From positions 5,506,501-5,570,500 of the forward strand of contig NZ_CP135921.1 of assembly GCF_032397745.1 (NCBI RefSeq): a stretch of 64,000 nucleotides of DNA, given 5' to 3'. Under the pieces are notes generated by a model. It had not been told where the DNA came from, ran no database searches, and worked only from the letters and a program-made list of their open reading frames with translations. The translations under genes were made by a program, and so were the position numbers. The number at the start of each line of letters is the position of its first letter. Position 1 is the first letter of the stretch. This DNA is from Bradyrhizobium prioriisuperbiae. Its GTDB lineage: Bacteria > Pseudomonadota > Alphaproteobacteria > Rhizobiales > Xanthobacteraceae. Shown one piece after another: positions 56,578 through 64,000 of this stretch.

Positions 56578-57566
56578 TTGGCCGCGTGCGAACGGCTGCG
56601 CGTGCCGCCGTTCTGCTTGCTGCCGTCGGCGTTTTTGCTTTCGGCAACACTGCGCCGGCCGCCGCACAGGACAGCAATTATCCCAGCCGCCCGGTCACCA
56701 TGATCGTGCCGTTCGCTGCGGGCGGCTCGTCCGACGTGATCGCGCGCGCGGTGGCCGAGCAGATGGGCGCACCGCTGGGGCAGACCATCGTCAACGAAAA
56801 TGTCGGCGGCGCCGGAGGCTCGATTGCGCTGGCGCGCGCGGCCCGCGCCGAGCCGGACGGCTATACCATCGTGATCGGCAACGCCGGCACCAACGCCGCG
56901 ACCTACACGATTTACCCGAAACTGTCGTTCACGCCGGAGTCCTTCGTGCCGATCGCCATGGTCGCCAAGACCTTCGGCGTCGTGGCGCTGAAGAAGGAAT
57001 TTCCGGCGAACAACGTGCAGGAATTCATCGCCTACGCGAAGAAGAATCCGGGCAAGATCAATCTCGGCCACGCCGGTGTCGGCTCCTCGAATTACCTGAT
57101 CTGCAAGGCGTTCGTGCAGGCGGCCGGTGTCGACGTGGCGCTGGTTGGCTATCGTGGCGCAGGCCCGGCGCTGACCGACCTGATCGGCGGCCAGATCGAT
57201 GGCGTCTGCGACGCCGCGACCTCGGTCTCGCAGGCGATCCAGGACAAACTGGTGAAGGGCCTCGTGATCGGCTCGACCAAACGGCTATCGACGCTGCCGG
57301 ATGTGCCGACATCGGCGGAGGCCGGCATTCCCGAGTTCGAAGCGCAGGGCTGGAACGGGCTGTTCGCGCCCAAGGGCACGCCGCCCGCGATCATCGCCAA
57401 AATAAATGCCGCGGCCCGCAAGGCGGTTGCCGGCGAAGCGGTGCAAAAGCGCTTGAAAGACCTCTCGTCGGTCGCGCCCGACGAGGCCGAGCAGACGCCT
57501 GAGGGGCTGCAGCAGGTGGTGACGCGCGACGTGGCGAAATTCCGCGTGCTGTTGCAGGAGAAGTAG
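56574..57566 (+). CDS. Tripartite tricarboxylate transporter solute-binding protein (TctC/Bug family)
   Basis: A 330-residue periplasmic binding protein. The signal peptide spans about 1-34 (NTAPAAAQD). The body begins with [21 protein letters not shown], the Bug family signature, with the later [14 protein letters not shown]. It binds carboxylates or related compounds. The start ATG lies inside the purQ stop codon, so it is coupled to purine genes. No TctA or TctB membrane partner is encoded nearby. Confidence 0.92.
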   Translation: MIGRVRTAARAAVLLAAVGVFAFGNTAPAAAQDSNYPSRPVTMIVPFAAGGSSDVIARAVAEQMGAPLGQTIVNENVGGAGGSIALARAARAEPDGYTIVIGNAGTNAATYTIYPKLSFTPESFVPIAMVAKTFGVVALKKEFPANNVQEFIAYAKKNPGKINLGHAGVGSSNYLICKAFVQAAGVDVALVGYRGAGPALTDLIGGQIDGVCDAATSVSQAIQDKLVKGLVIGSTKRLSTLPDVPTSAEAGIPEFEAQGWNGLFAPKGTPPAIIAKINAAARKAVAGEAVQKRLKDLSSVAPDEAEQTPEGLQQVVTRDVAKFRVLLQEK

Positions 57567-57586
57567 CTCGTCTGGGCTACTTGGTC

Positions 57587-58045
57587 TTACGTCCGTTTCT
57601 TCACCCGCTTGATCGTCCCCGAAAAGCTTAGCAGCGGCCGGCCGTCACTGGTCAGCAGGCCGCGCAAAAAGATCAGCGAGCCGCCGGCGCGGGTGACTTC
57701 GCCATTGGCTTCGACCAGTTCGCCTTCCTTGGCCGCATCGAGGAATTCGGCGTTGAAGGCGACCGTCACGCCCGAGCCCTGCAGCTCGCGCCGCGCGAAG
57801 GCGAACAGGCAGTAGTCGGCGAAGGTCATGAAGCAGCCGCCATGGACGTTCTGTTGCCCATTCAGGTGCTTTTTCTCGACCCGGAAGGCGCAGCGGATCC
57901 GGCCGTCCTCCTCCAGCCGGTGCCAGAACGGACCGTTGTGCGATTCGAAGGTGTCGCGGGTCCAGGTGGTCCAGCCGGCGAATTCGCCCTCGGTGGCGGT
58001 AAAGGTGTTGCGGTGGTCCGGCGGGATCGGCGAGACAAGGTTCAC
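57587..58045 (-). CDS. PaaI-like thioesterase (hotdog fold)
   Basis: A 152-residue hotdog protein: KHLNGQQNVHGGCFMTFADY (the HGG-type active region), then VTVAFNAEFLDAAKEGELVEANGEV. It should hydrolyse acyl-CoA thioesters. It is on the opposite strand and converges with the TctC gene, breaking the run of pur genes before purL. Confidence 0.9.
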   Translation of the reverse strand: MNLVSPIPPDHRNTFTATEGEFAGWTTWTRDTFESHNGPFWHRLEEDGRIRCAFRVEKKHLNGQQNVHGGCFMTFADYCLFAFARRELQGSGVTVAFNAEFLDAAKEGELVEANGEVTRAGGSLIFLRGLLTSDGRPLLSFSGTIKRVKKRT

Positions 58046-58283
58046 GGCGTCTCCTCAAACAGTCGATTGCTGCATTGCCGGAGGACATAATCCGACTGGC
58101 CGGGCCGGTGCAAATGGCCCGTTTCGGGGCGATCCCCAGCTTTGGCCGGGTTGTTGAAGAAGAGGGGCAGAAAGGCCTTTTCCGGCCCTTCCGATGCCCG
58201 TAAACAGGGCCAAATACCTGCCAACCGGCATATGCTGTCAGTTGGCATATATCCCGAAATCCTCTGAGCCCCGCGCGAGCCCC

Positions 58284-60497
58284 ATGTCGTCCAACGAACC
58301 GAAAATCACCCCGGATCTCGTCGCCAGCCATGGCCTGAAGCCGGACGAATATGAGCGGATTCTGAAGCTGATCGGGCGCGAGCCGAGCTTCACGGAACTC
58401 GGCATTTTTTCGGCGATGTGGAACGAGCACTGCTCCTACAAGTCCTCGCGCAAGCACCTGCGCGGGCTGCCGACCAAGGCGCCGTGGGTGCTGCAGGGGC
58501 CGGGCGAGAATGCCGGCGTGATCGACATCGGGGACAACCAGGCGGTGGTTTTCAAGATGGAGAGCCACAACCACCCCAGCTATATCGAGCCATACCAGGG
58601 CGCGACCACCGGCGTCGGCGGCATCCTGCGTGACGTCTTCACCATGGGCGCGCGTCCGATCGCCTGCCTCAATGCGCTGTCTTTTGGAGACCCGTCGCAT
58701 CCCAAGACCCGCCATCTGGTGTCGGGCGTGGTCGCCGGTGTCGGCGGCTACGGCAATTCGTTCGGTGTGCCGACCGTGGGCGGGCAGGTGCGTTTCCACA
58801 CCCGCTATGACGGCAACATCCTGGTCAACGCCATGGCGGTGGGCCTCGCCGACGCCGACAAGATCTTCCTGGCGGCCGCCTCCGGCGTGAGCATGCCGAT
58901 CGTCTATCTCGGCTCCAAGACCGGCCGCGACGGCATCCATGGCGCCACCATGGCGTCGGCCGAATTCGACGACGCTTCCGACGAGAAGCGCCCGACCGTG
59001 CAGGTCGGCGATCCCTTTGCCGAGAAGCTGCTGCTGGAAGCCTGCCTCGAGATCATGGCCAAGGATTGCGTGATCGCGATCCAGGACATGGGCGCGGCGG
59101 GCCTCACGTGCTCCGCGGTCGAGATGGGCGCCAAGGGCGACCTCGGCGTCGACCTCAATCTCGATGCGGTGCCCACCCGCGAGACCGGCATGAGCGCCTA
59201 TGAGATGATGCTCTCGGAAAGCCAGGAGCGCATGCTCATGGTGCTCAAGCCCGAGAAAGAGCAAGAAGCCGAAGCTATCTTCCGCAAGTGGGGTCTCGAT
59301 TTCGCCGTGGTCGGCTACACCACGCCGACCAAGCGTTTCGTGGTCAAGCATGGCGGTCACGTGATGGCCGACCTGCCGATCAAGGAACTCGGCGACGAGG
59401 CGCCGCTCTATGATCGGCCCTATGTCGAAAGCCCGAAGCTGCCGTGCGTCCATGCCCGCGATATCGCGGCACCGTTACAGACCGTCGCCGCGCTGGAAAA
59501 GCTGCTGGCGACGCCGGAGCTGTGTTCCCGCCGCTGGGTGTGGGAGCAGTACGATCACGTCATCCTCGGCAACACCCTGCAGCGCCCCGGCGGCGATGCC
59601 GCGGTGGTGCGTGTCGAAGACGGCCCGAAGGGCCTGGCGCTGACCGTGGACGTGACGCCGCGCTATTGCGAGGCCGATCCGTTCGAAGGCGGCAAGCAGG
59701 CGGTGGCCGAAGCCTGGCGCAACATCACCGCCGTCGGTGGCCGTCCGCTGGCCATCACCGACAACCTGAACTTCGGCAACCCCGAGCGGCCCGAGATCAT
59801 GGGCCAGTTCGTGCATTGTTTGCGCGGCATCTCGGCCGCCTGCACCGCGCTGGATTTCCCGGTCGTGTCCGGCAACGTCTCGCTCTATAACGAAACCAAC
59901 GGTCGCGGCATCCTGCCGACCCCGTCCATCGGCGGCGTCGGCTTGCTTGATGATTTCAAGAAATCGGCAACGCTGGCGTTCAAGCAGGCGGACGAAGCCA
60001 TCCTGCTGATCGGCGAGACCCATGGCTGGCTCGGACAGTCGGTGTATCTGCGCGACATCTGCGGCCGCGAAGAGGGCGCTCCGCCGCCGGTCGATCTCGC
60101 CATCGAGAAGCGAAACGGCGACGTGGTGCGCGGCATGATCCATGCGGGCACCGCCACCGCGGTGCATGACCTCTCCGACGGCGGTCTTTTGGTGGCGCTG
60201 GCGGAAATGGCGATCGCTGGCGGCATCGGCGCCACACTCGACGCGACGCCGCAGGCCATCGTGCCGCATGCCTGGTGGTATGGCGAGGACCAGGCACGCT
60301 ACGTCGTCACCGTGCCGCAGGCCGATCTGCTCGGCGTGCTGACCAAGCTCAAGGCGGTGGAAGTGCCTTATGTGCAGATCGGCACCACCGGCGGCGACAA
60401 GCTGATCATCGCCGGCGAAGGCGAGGTCGCGGTGAAGACGCTGAATGCGGCGTTCGAAAGCTGGCTGCCGGCCTATATGGCGGGCAAGGCGAACTGA
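58284..60497 (+). CDS. purL: FGAM synthase large subunit PurL
   Basis: A 737-residue small-type PurL, which needs PurS and PurQ. Motifs are [48 protein letters not shown] and [15 protein letters not shown]. It forms FGAM from FGAR with ATP and ammonia. The start at 58284 fits the family; the frame is open to 58194. It is separated from purQ by the TctC and thioesterase genes. Confidence 0.98.
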   Translation: MSSNEPKITPDLVASHGLKPDEYERILKLIGREPSFTELGIFSAMWNEHCSYKSSRKHLRGLPTKAPWVLQGPGENAGVIDIGDNQAVVFKMESHNHPSYIEPYQGATTGVGGILRDVFTMGARPIACLNALSFGDPSHPKTRHLVSGVVAGVGGYGNSFGVPTVGGQVRFHTRYDGNILVNAMAVGLADADKIFLAAASGVSMPIVYLGSKTGRDGIHGATMASAEFDDASDEKRPTVQVGDPFAEKLLLEACLEIMAKDCVIAIQDMGAAGLTCSAVEMGAKGDLGVDLNLDAVPTRETGMSAYEMMLSESQERMLMVLKPEKEQEAEAIFRKWGLDFAVVGYTTPTKRFVVKHGGHVMADLPIKELGDEAPLYDRPYVESPKLPCVHARDIAAPLQTVAALEKLLATPELCSRRWVWEQYDHVILGNTLQRPGGDAAVVRVEDGPKGLALTVDVTPRYCEADPFEGGKQAVAEAWRNITAVGGRPLAITDNLNFGNPERPEIMGQFVHCLRGISAACTALDFPVVSGNVSLYNETNGRGILPTPSIGGVGLLDDFKKSATLAFKQADEAILLIGETHGWLGQSVYLRDICGREEGAPPPVDLAIEKRNGDVVRGMIHAGTATAVHDLSDGGLLVALAEMAIAGGIGATLDATPQAIVPHAWWYGEDQARYVVTVPQADLLGVLTKLKAVEVPYVQIGTTGGDKLIIAGEGEVAVKTLNAAFESWLPAYMAGKAN

Positions 60498-60506
60498 TTT
60501 CTGATC

Positions 60507-60535
60507 TCACGCTGCGAGGATAGCGCGCAGCGTGA
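60507..60535. terminator. Bidirectional hairpin between purL and MFS gene
   Basis: Stem tcacgctgcg (60507-60516) pairs exactly with cgcagcgtga (60526-60535) around a nine-base loop, lying between the convergent ends of purL (60497) and the MFS gene (60543). It can end both transcripts. Confidence 0.7.
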
Positions 60536-60542
60536 TCGATCG

Positions 60543-61754
60543 TCAGCTCGACGCGACCGCATCGAGTGCCGGGCGCCGCCGGCTGAGCAGATGCAGGATC
60601 AGCATGACGACGCATGAACAGAGCGCGGCGAGGCCGAGAACCGCGTGGCTGCCGACATGGGTGAGCAGCCCCACCAGCACCGGCGGCGACAAGGCGGACA
60701 TCGCATTGAGCGGCAGCGCGATCTGCGAGGCCGCCTTCGCATAATCGGCCTTGTCATAGAACACCAGCGGGATGGTGGCGCGGGCCACGGTGAAGGCGCC
60801 GCTGCCCAGGCCATAGAGCACGATAAAGGCCGCGATCGACCAGTAGGTGCCGCCGCTGGCCAACAGCAGCAGCATCGCGCTTGTCAGCGCGATTCCCGCG
60901 ACAAACCCGGTCGTGATCCCGTCCCATCGGGCGCCGCCGAGAAAATCGATCCCGCGCGCGCTGATCTGGATCACGCCTAAGGCCGAGCCGAAGGCAATCG
61001 CCTGGGTCGGTGGAAGCCCCTGGGCTTTCAAAAGTTCGATCAGCACGGCGCTGAAGCCGAAGGTGACGAAAGCGTTCAGCGCGATCGCCGACGTGACCAG
61101 ATAGAATGTTGTCTTGTGCACCCGCGGCGCTGTCGCCGCGGTCGGCGCGGGTGAAGATTCCGTCAGTTCCTGCCGCTCTGCCCGGTGCGGCAATCCGAAG
61201 GCATAGAGCGGGACGCACACCACGATCATGACCGCGGCATAGATCAGGCAGGTCGTCCGCCAGCCGATGGCGTCGGACAGGAATGCGGTGGTCGGCCAGA
61301 AGATGCTGCTGGACAATCCCGTCACCAGCATCAGAGCGCCGATGGCGCTCCTGGCGTTCCGCCCGGCGATCTCGTTGAGCATGATGTAGGCCGCCGTCGT
61401 TAGTGTCGCGCTGCCGGCGGTGCCGAGAATGGCCCATGCGGCGAAGTATTGGACTGGTCCTTGGGCGACGGCCAGCAGCGCGAACCCGGGTGCGGCGAGG
61501 CTGGCACCGACGATCATCACGCGGCGGGCGCCGAGGTTGATGAAGACCTTCGCCAGCGGCGGAGCCCACAGTCCCATCACCACGTACAGCACCGAGTTGC
61601 CGGCGAAGACCGCTGTGATGGTCATCTGAAGATCGGCAGCGACTTGGCGGCCAATGACGGCAGGAAGGGAAATCGTTCCCCAGCCGACGACCTGGGCAAT
61701 GGCAAGTACGATCAGGACACGAATGATCGTCTTGTCGGATCGGAGAAACCGCAT
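60543..61754 (-). CDS. MFS transporter
   Basis: A 403-residue major facilitator protein of about twelve helices. It has the opening IIRVLIVLAIAQVVGWG and a glycine-rich helix pattern. A long charged loop between helices 6 and 7 (ESSPAPTAATAPRVHK) is typical. The substrate is unknown. It converges with purL and is not linked to any regulator here. Confidence 0.88.
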   Translation of the reverse strand: MRFLRSDKTIIRVLIVLAIAQVVGWGTISLPAVIGRQVAADLQMTITAVFAGNSVLYVVMGLWAPPLAKVFINLGARRVMIVGASLAAPGFALLAVAQGPVQYFAAWAILGTAGSATLTTAAYIMLNEIAGRNARSAIGALMLVTGLSSSIFWPTTAFLSDAIGWRTTCLIYAAVMIVVCVPLYAFGLPHRAERQELTESSPAPTAATAPRVHKTTFYLVTSAIALNAFVTFGFSAVLIELLKAQGLPPTQAIAFGSALGVIQISARGIDFLGGARWDGITTGFVAGIALTSAMLLLLASGGTYWSIAAFIVLYGLGSGAFTVARATIPLVFYDKADYAKAASQIALPLNAMSALSPPVLVGLLTHVGSHAVLGLAALCSCVVMLILHLLSRRRPALDAVASS

Positions 61755-61881
61755 CGCCTCTGCCGGACTGCAAATGATCGGATAGCAGTCTCTGTGTAAT
61801 GGCTTCGCGCTGTTGCGCGATATGCGATTTTCAGGGGGCGCACATCGATTCCTGCAGCGCGCCGGCTGATATCCGAACGGA

Positions 61882-61911
61882 ACGGCCGGCCTCTGGGGGG
61901 AGGCCGGCCGT
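61882..61911. terminator. GC-rich hairpin behind the cupin gene
   Basis: An 11-bp perfect stem, acggccggcct (61882-61892) with aggccggccgt (61901-61911), and an eight-base loop. It lies 88 bases after the cupin stop and before the MFS start, all on the minus strand, and probably ends the cupin transcript. No T-run is seen. Confidence 0.6.
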
Positions 61912-61998
61912 CGTGCATGCCCGAGCGCAGTCAGAGGGGCGACTGCCGGGCCGCATGTCCTCGCGCCATTGGGGGACGCGGGGAATGCAGAGGCACAG

Positions 61999-62421
61999 CT
62001 ATTTCTTGATTGGAAACGTCAGTTCACGCTGGGCGGTATCGACCACGAAGACAGCGAGCAGCTTTGCCGGTTTCGCCTTGCTGGCATTTTCGCTCACGCC
62101 ATGGCGGTCGCCGGGCATTTCCGAAAAGCTTTCACCGGCCTTGTAGATCGTGACGGGGCCGTCGTTGACCTGGCTGCGGATCTCGCCTTCCAAAACGGTC
62201 GCGTAGATGAAGGCGGACTGAGGATGGGTGTGGCCCTCCGAGAAGCCGCCAGGAGCATATTCCACGAGAACTCCCTTCATGCTCTTGCCTGGCACGTTCG
62301 GCAGTTCATGGTCGTAGACCAGCGTAACTTTCCCGCCTTTGCCGCCGCCAGGTGTGTCGTGTGCAAAAGCTGACCCTGACAGAAGCGCCAGGGCTGCAGC
62401 GACAACAAGTGACTTGATCAT
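61999..62421 (-). CDS. Exported cupin-domain protein
   Basis: A 140-residue protein with a signal peptide (about 1-20, GSAFAHD). The cupin motif is EGHTHPQSAFIYATVLEGEI, with the second strand ESFSEMPGDRHGVSENAS. Metal binding by His-x-His and the later His is likely. The function of these periplasmic cupins is unknown. I chose Met 62421, preceded by AAAGGAAAA. Confidence 0.88.
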   Translation of the reverse strand: MIKSLVVAAALALLSGSAFAHDTPGGGKGGKVTLVYDHELPNVPGKSMKGVLVEYAPGGFSEGHTHPQSAFIYATVLEGEIRSQVNDGPVTIYKAGESFSEMPGDRHGVSENASKAKPAKLLAVFVVDTAQRELTFPIKK

Positions 62422-62481
62422 GTCGATTTTCCTTTCATGAGGTGGACGCCGCACCGTCGCACGACGACAGGCGCAAGCGGG

Positions 62482-63234
62482 TCATTTCCGGGGCGTTGTG
62501 GCGAACCATTGATCGAAGCCAACGCGGCCAATGCGAGGATCGTTGTCGGAGACGAGTGAACCGTCTTGCAGCTTGGTCCCGAAATACCGCGCCTCCGGGT
62601 CGGCTATCACGGTGCGCGTATCGCCGATCGCCTTGAGGTAACGGGCGACGAAATCGCAGAGCCGCGCGCGCTCGGGACCGGAAATATCGATGGTGCCGTT
62701 GACCGGCGCGGCAAGGGCTGCGTCCGTCACGAAGTCCGCGACGTCATCGGAGGCGATTGGCTGAAGATAGCCCGTCGACAGGCGCGCCGTATCGCCGACC
62801 GTGCCCCCCTGGGCGATGCCACCGAGGAATTCAAAGAACTGCGTGGACCGCACGATGGTATAGGGGGTGCCGGAGTCCCTGATGATCTTTTCCTGCGCGA
62901 CCTTGGCGCGCAGATAGCCGCTTTCCGGCAACTGGTCCGTCCCGATGATGGACAGCGCGACATGATGTCTGATGCCGGCGGCCTTTTCCGCGGCAAGCAG
63001 GTTTCGGCCCGAAACCTGGAAGAATTCGAGCACGGCCTTGTCCTCGAAGGAGGGTGAATTTGCGAGGTCGATGACCACCTCGGCTCCCTTGAGCGCTTCT
63101 GCGATGCCTTCGCCGGTGATGGTATTGACGCCGGTGTTGGGAGAGGCGGCAATCACGTCATGGCCGTGTTTGCGCAGGCGTTCGGCGGTTTTGGAACCGA
63201 TCAGGCCGGTTCCTCCGATGATGACGATTTTCAT
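62482..63234 (-). CDS. NmrA-like NAD(P)-binding protein (atypical SDR)
   Basis: A 250-residue protein beginning MKIVIIGGTGLIGSKTAERL, an NAD(P)-binding GxxGxxG motif, with the later TPYTIVRSTQFFEFLGGIAQ region typical of NmrA/YtfG-like redox sensors. No Tyr-x3-Lys pair is evident. The start at 63234 has GGAGA upstream. It is in the same direction as the cupin gene 60 bases downstream, so they may be co-transcribed. Confidence 0.88.
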   Translation of the reverse strand: MKIVIIGGTGLIGSKTAERLRKHGHDVIAASPNTGVNTITGEGIAEALKGAEVVIDLANSPSFEDKAVLEFFQVSGRNLLAAEKAAGIRHHVALSIIGTDQLPESGYLRAKVAQEKIIRDSGTPYTIVRSTQFFEFLGGIAQGGTVGDTARLSTGYLQPIASDDVADFVTDAALAAPVNGTIDISGPERARLCDFVARYLKAIGDTRTVIADPEARYFGTKLQDGSLVSDNDPRIGRVGFDQWFATTPRK

Positions 63235-63423
63235 GTGATGTCTCCGTTCGCGCCTGCCGTTGCGGCGCACGTTGCTCGATGGGATGTTTGGGTGAAGGGC
63301 TTCGTTGAGAGACCGGCCTCTCGAAGCTGTCGAGCTCGAGGCCTTATCGAAGCCTTGGAGTTTGTCAGCCGAGCCAGACACGGCCTTGAAGGCGGCGCGC
63401 CATGGTTCGGCGCTAACAGGCGG

Positions 63424-64000
63424 TCAGTAATTCCACAAGGCGGGGACCCAACGATAACCGTTGCCAACGGCCGCCACCCGGCAGACGGACGGGAACGGCA
63501 GGTGAGTGCCCAGCAGCGGCTCGCCGGTCGCCGCCAACTCCCGCAACAGACGGGCACGGACGCGGACAGCCTCCTCGGGGTCGTGCTCGAAGCCGTTATG
63601 CCACTCGAGGTGATCGAAGCCGTGCGGGAGCACGGCGTCGCCGACGAACGTCAGGCGCTCGCCGCCGGATGCCAGGCGGACGATGCTATGCCCGGGGGTG
63701 TGGCCGCCCGTGCGCGTGACGACCACGCCCGGCGCCACCTCGGCGTCCGCTTCGAACGTCTGCAGCTTGCTACCGTACTGGGCCAGGAACCGTCGGGCGG
63801 CCGACCGGATCATCTCCGTCATCGGCCCCGGCATGGCGGTGCGGGAGAAATCGGGCGCCTGCCAGAACTCGGCCTCGGCGGCCGACGCGTGGATCCGGAC
63901 GTCCGGACGCAGCTGATCCTGCACCCCGTCGACCAGCAGCCCGCCGACGTGGTCGAAGTGCATGTGGGTGAGCACCACGTCGGTCACTTCAGCGAGATCG
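63424..64000 (-). CDS. MBL-fold metallo-hydrolase, 5' end outside window
   Basis: At least 191 residues are visible; the frame is open to the window end, so the true start lies beyond. The metal motif HMHFDHVGG is near the visible start (Asp and His ligands), followed by TGGHTPGHSIV and a late GDAVLPHGFDH. This is a metallo-beta-lactamase-fold hydrolase, of the type that includes lactonases and similar enzymes. The substrate is unknown. The end is complete at 63424. Confidence 0.88.
   Translation of the reverse strand, partial: DLAEVTDVVLTHMHFDHVGGLLVDGVQDQLRPDVRIHASAAEAEFWQAPDFSRTAMPGPMTEMIRSAARRFLAQYGSKLQTFEADAEVAPGVVVTRTGGHTPGHSIVRLASGGERLTFVGDAVLPHGFDHLEWHNGFEHDPEEAVRVRARLLRELAATGEPLLGTHLPFPSVCRVAAVGNGYRWVPALWNY

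Noticed and set aside
57645..59453. A 602-codon open frame antisense to purL and the spacer
   Set aside because: It is a shadow of purL and continues in the wrong frame over the thioesterase gene, with no recognisable content.

Overview
The window is a high-GC, gene-dense chromosomal segment from an alphaproteobacterium. It is most likely a member of the Bradyrhizobium/Rhodopseudomonas/Afipia group (Nitrobacteraceae). Support comes from an alphaproteobacterial SOS box (GAAC-N7-GAAC) upstream of recA, an ATP synthase zeta-type subunit, monomeric-type NADP isocitrate dehydrogenase, the purC-purS-purQ-purL layout, and palindromic repeats of the type scattered through Bradyrhizobium genomes. No tRNA, rRNA, CRISPR array, prophage or insertion sequence was seen. 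All assignments come from reading the sequence; no database search was run.

Layout. 0-6 kb: end of a TetR-like gene, an exported protein whose coding sequence carries an in-frame palindromic element, a SET-domain protein with a basic tail, two related small membrane proteins, and an epoxide hydrolase/maleylacetate-reductase-like pair. 6-11 kb: a TetR-SDR operon divergent from an RND efflux pair, with a 49-bp dyad between them. 11-15 kb: a co-directional cluster (MetX-like hydrolase, TetR regulator, NADP-binding protein, NmrA-like protein, small exported protein). 15-20.5 kb: XRE/MmyB-like regulator with a perfect 29-bp palindrome, MFS transporter divergent from an AraC regulator, DsbA-like protein, CelD/FemAB-like acyltransferase. 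20.5-30.4 kb: a tract of small, mostly lineage-specific genes: two PilZ proteins, a divergent pair of DPWG-motif exported proteins, a glycine-zipper protein, several very small helical proteins, a zinc-ribbon protein, a mono-heme cytochrome c, and a 519-residue outer-membrane type protein with three LCCL domains followed by an OmpA domain.

30.4-46 kb is core: recA; the glycine cleavage operon gcvT-gcvH-gcvP behind a tandem glycine riboswitch; alaS; a Kef-type antiporter; icd. 46-54 kb: LysE exporter, a hydrolase fused to a polytopic membrane domain, a TrmJ-type tRNA methyltransferase fused to a DUF559 nuclease-like domain, a small HExxH protein, a type B carboxylesterase, a VOC protein, an M19 dipeptidase, and the zeta subunit. 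54-60.5 kb: purC, purS, a coiled-coil ORF, purQ, an orphan TctC solute-binding protein and purL. 60.5-64 kb: MFS transporter, exported cupin, NmrA-like protein and an MBL-fold hydrolase cut by the window end.

The strongest points for follow-up are the triple-LCCL/OmpA protein, the TrmJ-DUF559 fusion, the palindromic element translated inside a protein, the tiny proteins that look like detached regulator tails, the two copies of the TTACCT-N3-AGGTAA palindrome, and the two extra genes embedded in the purine operon.
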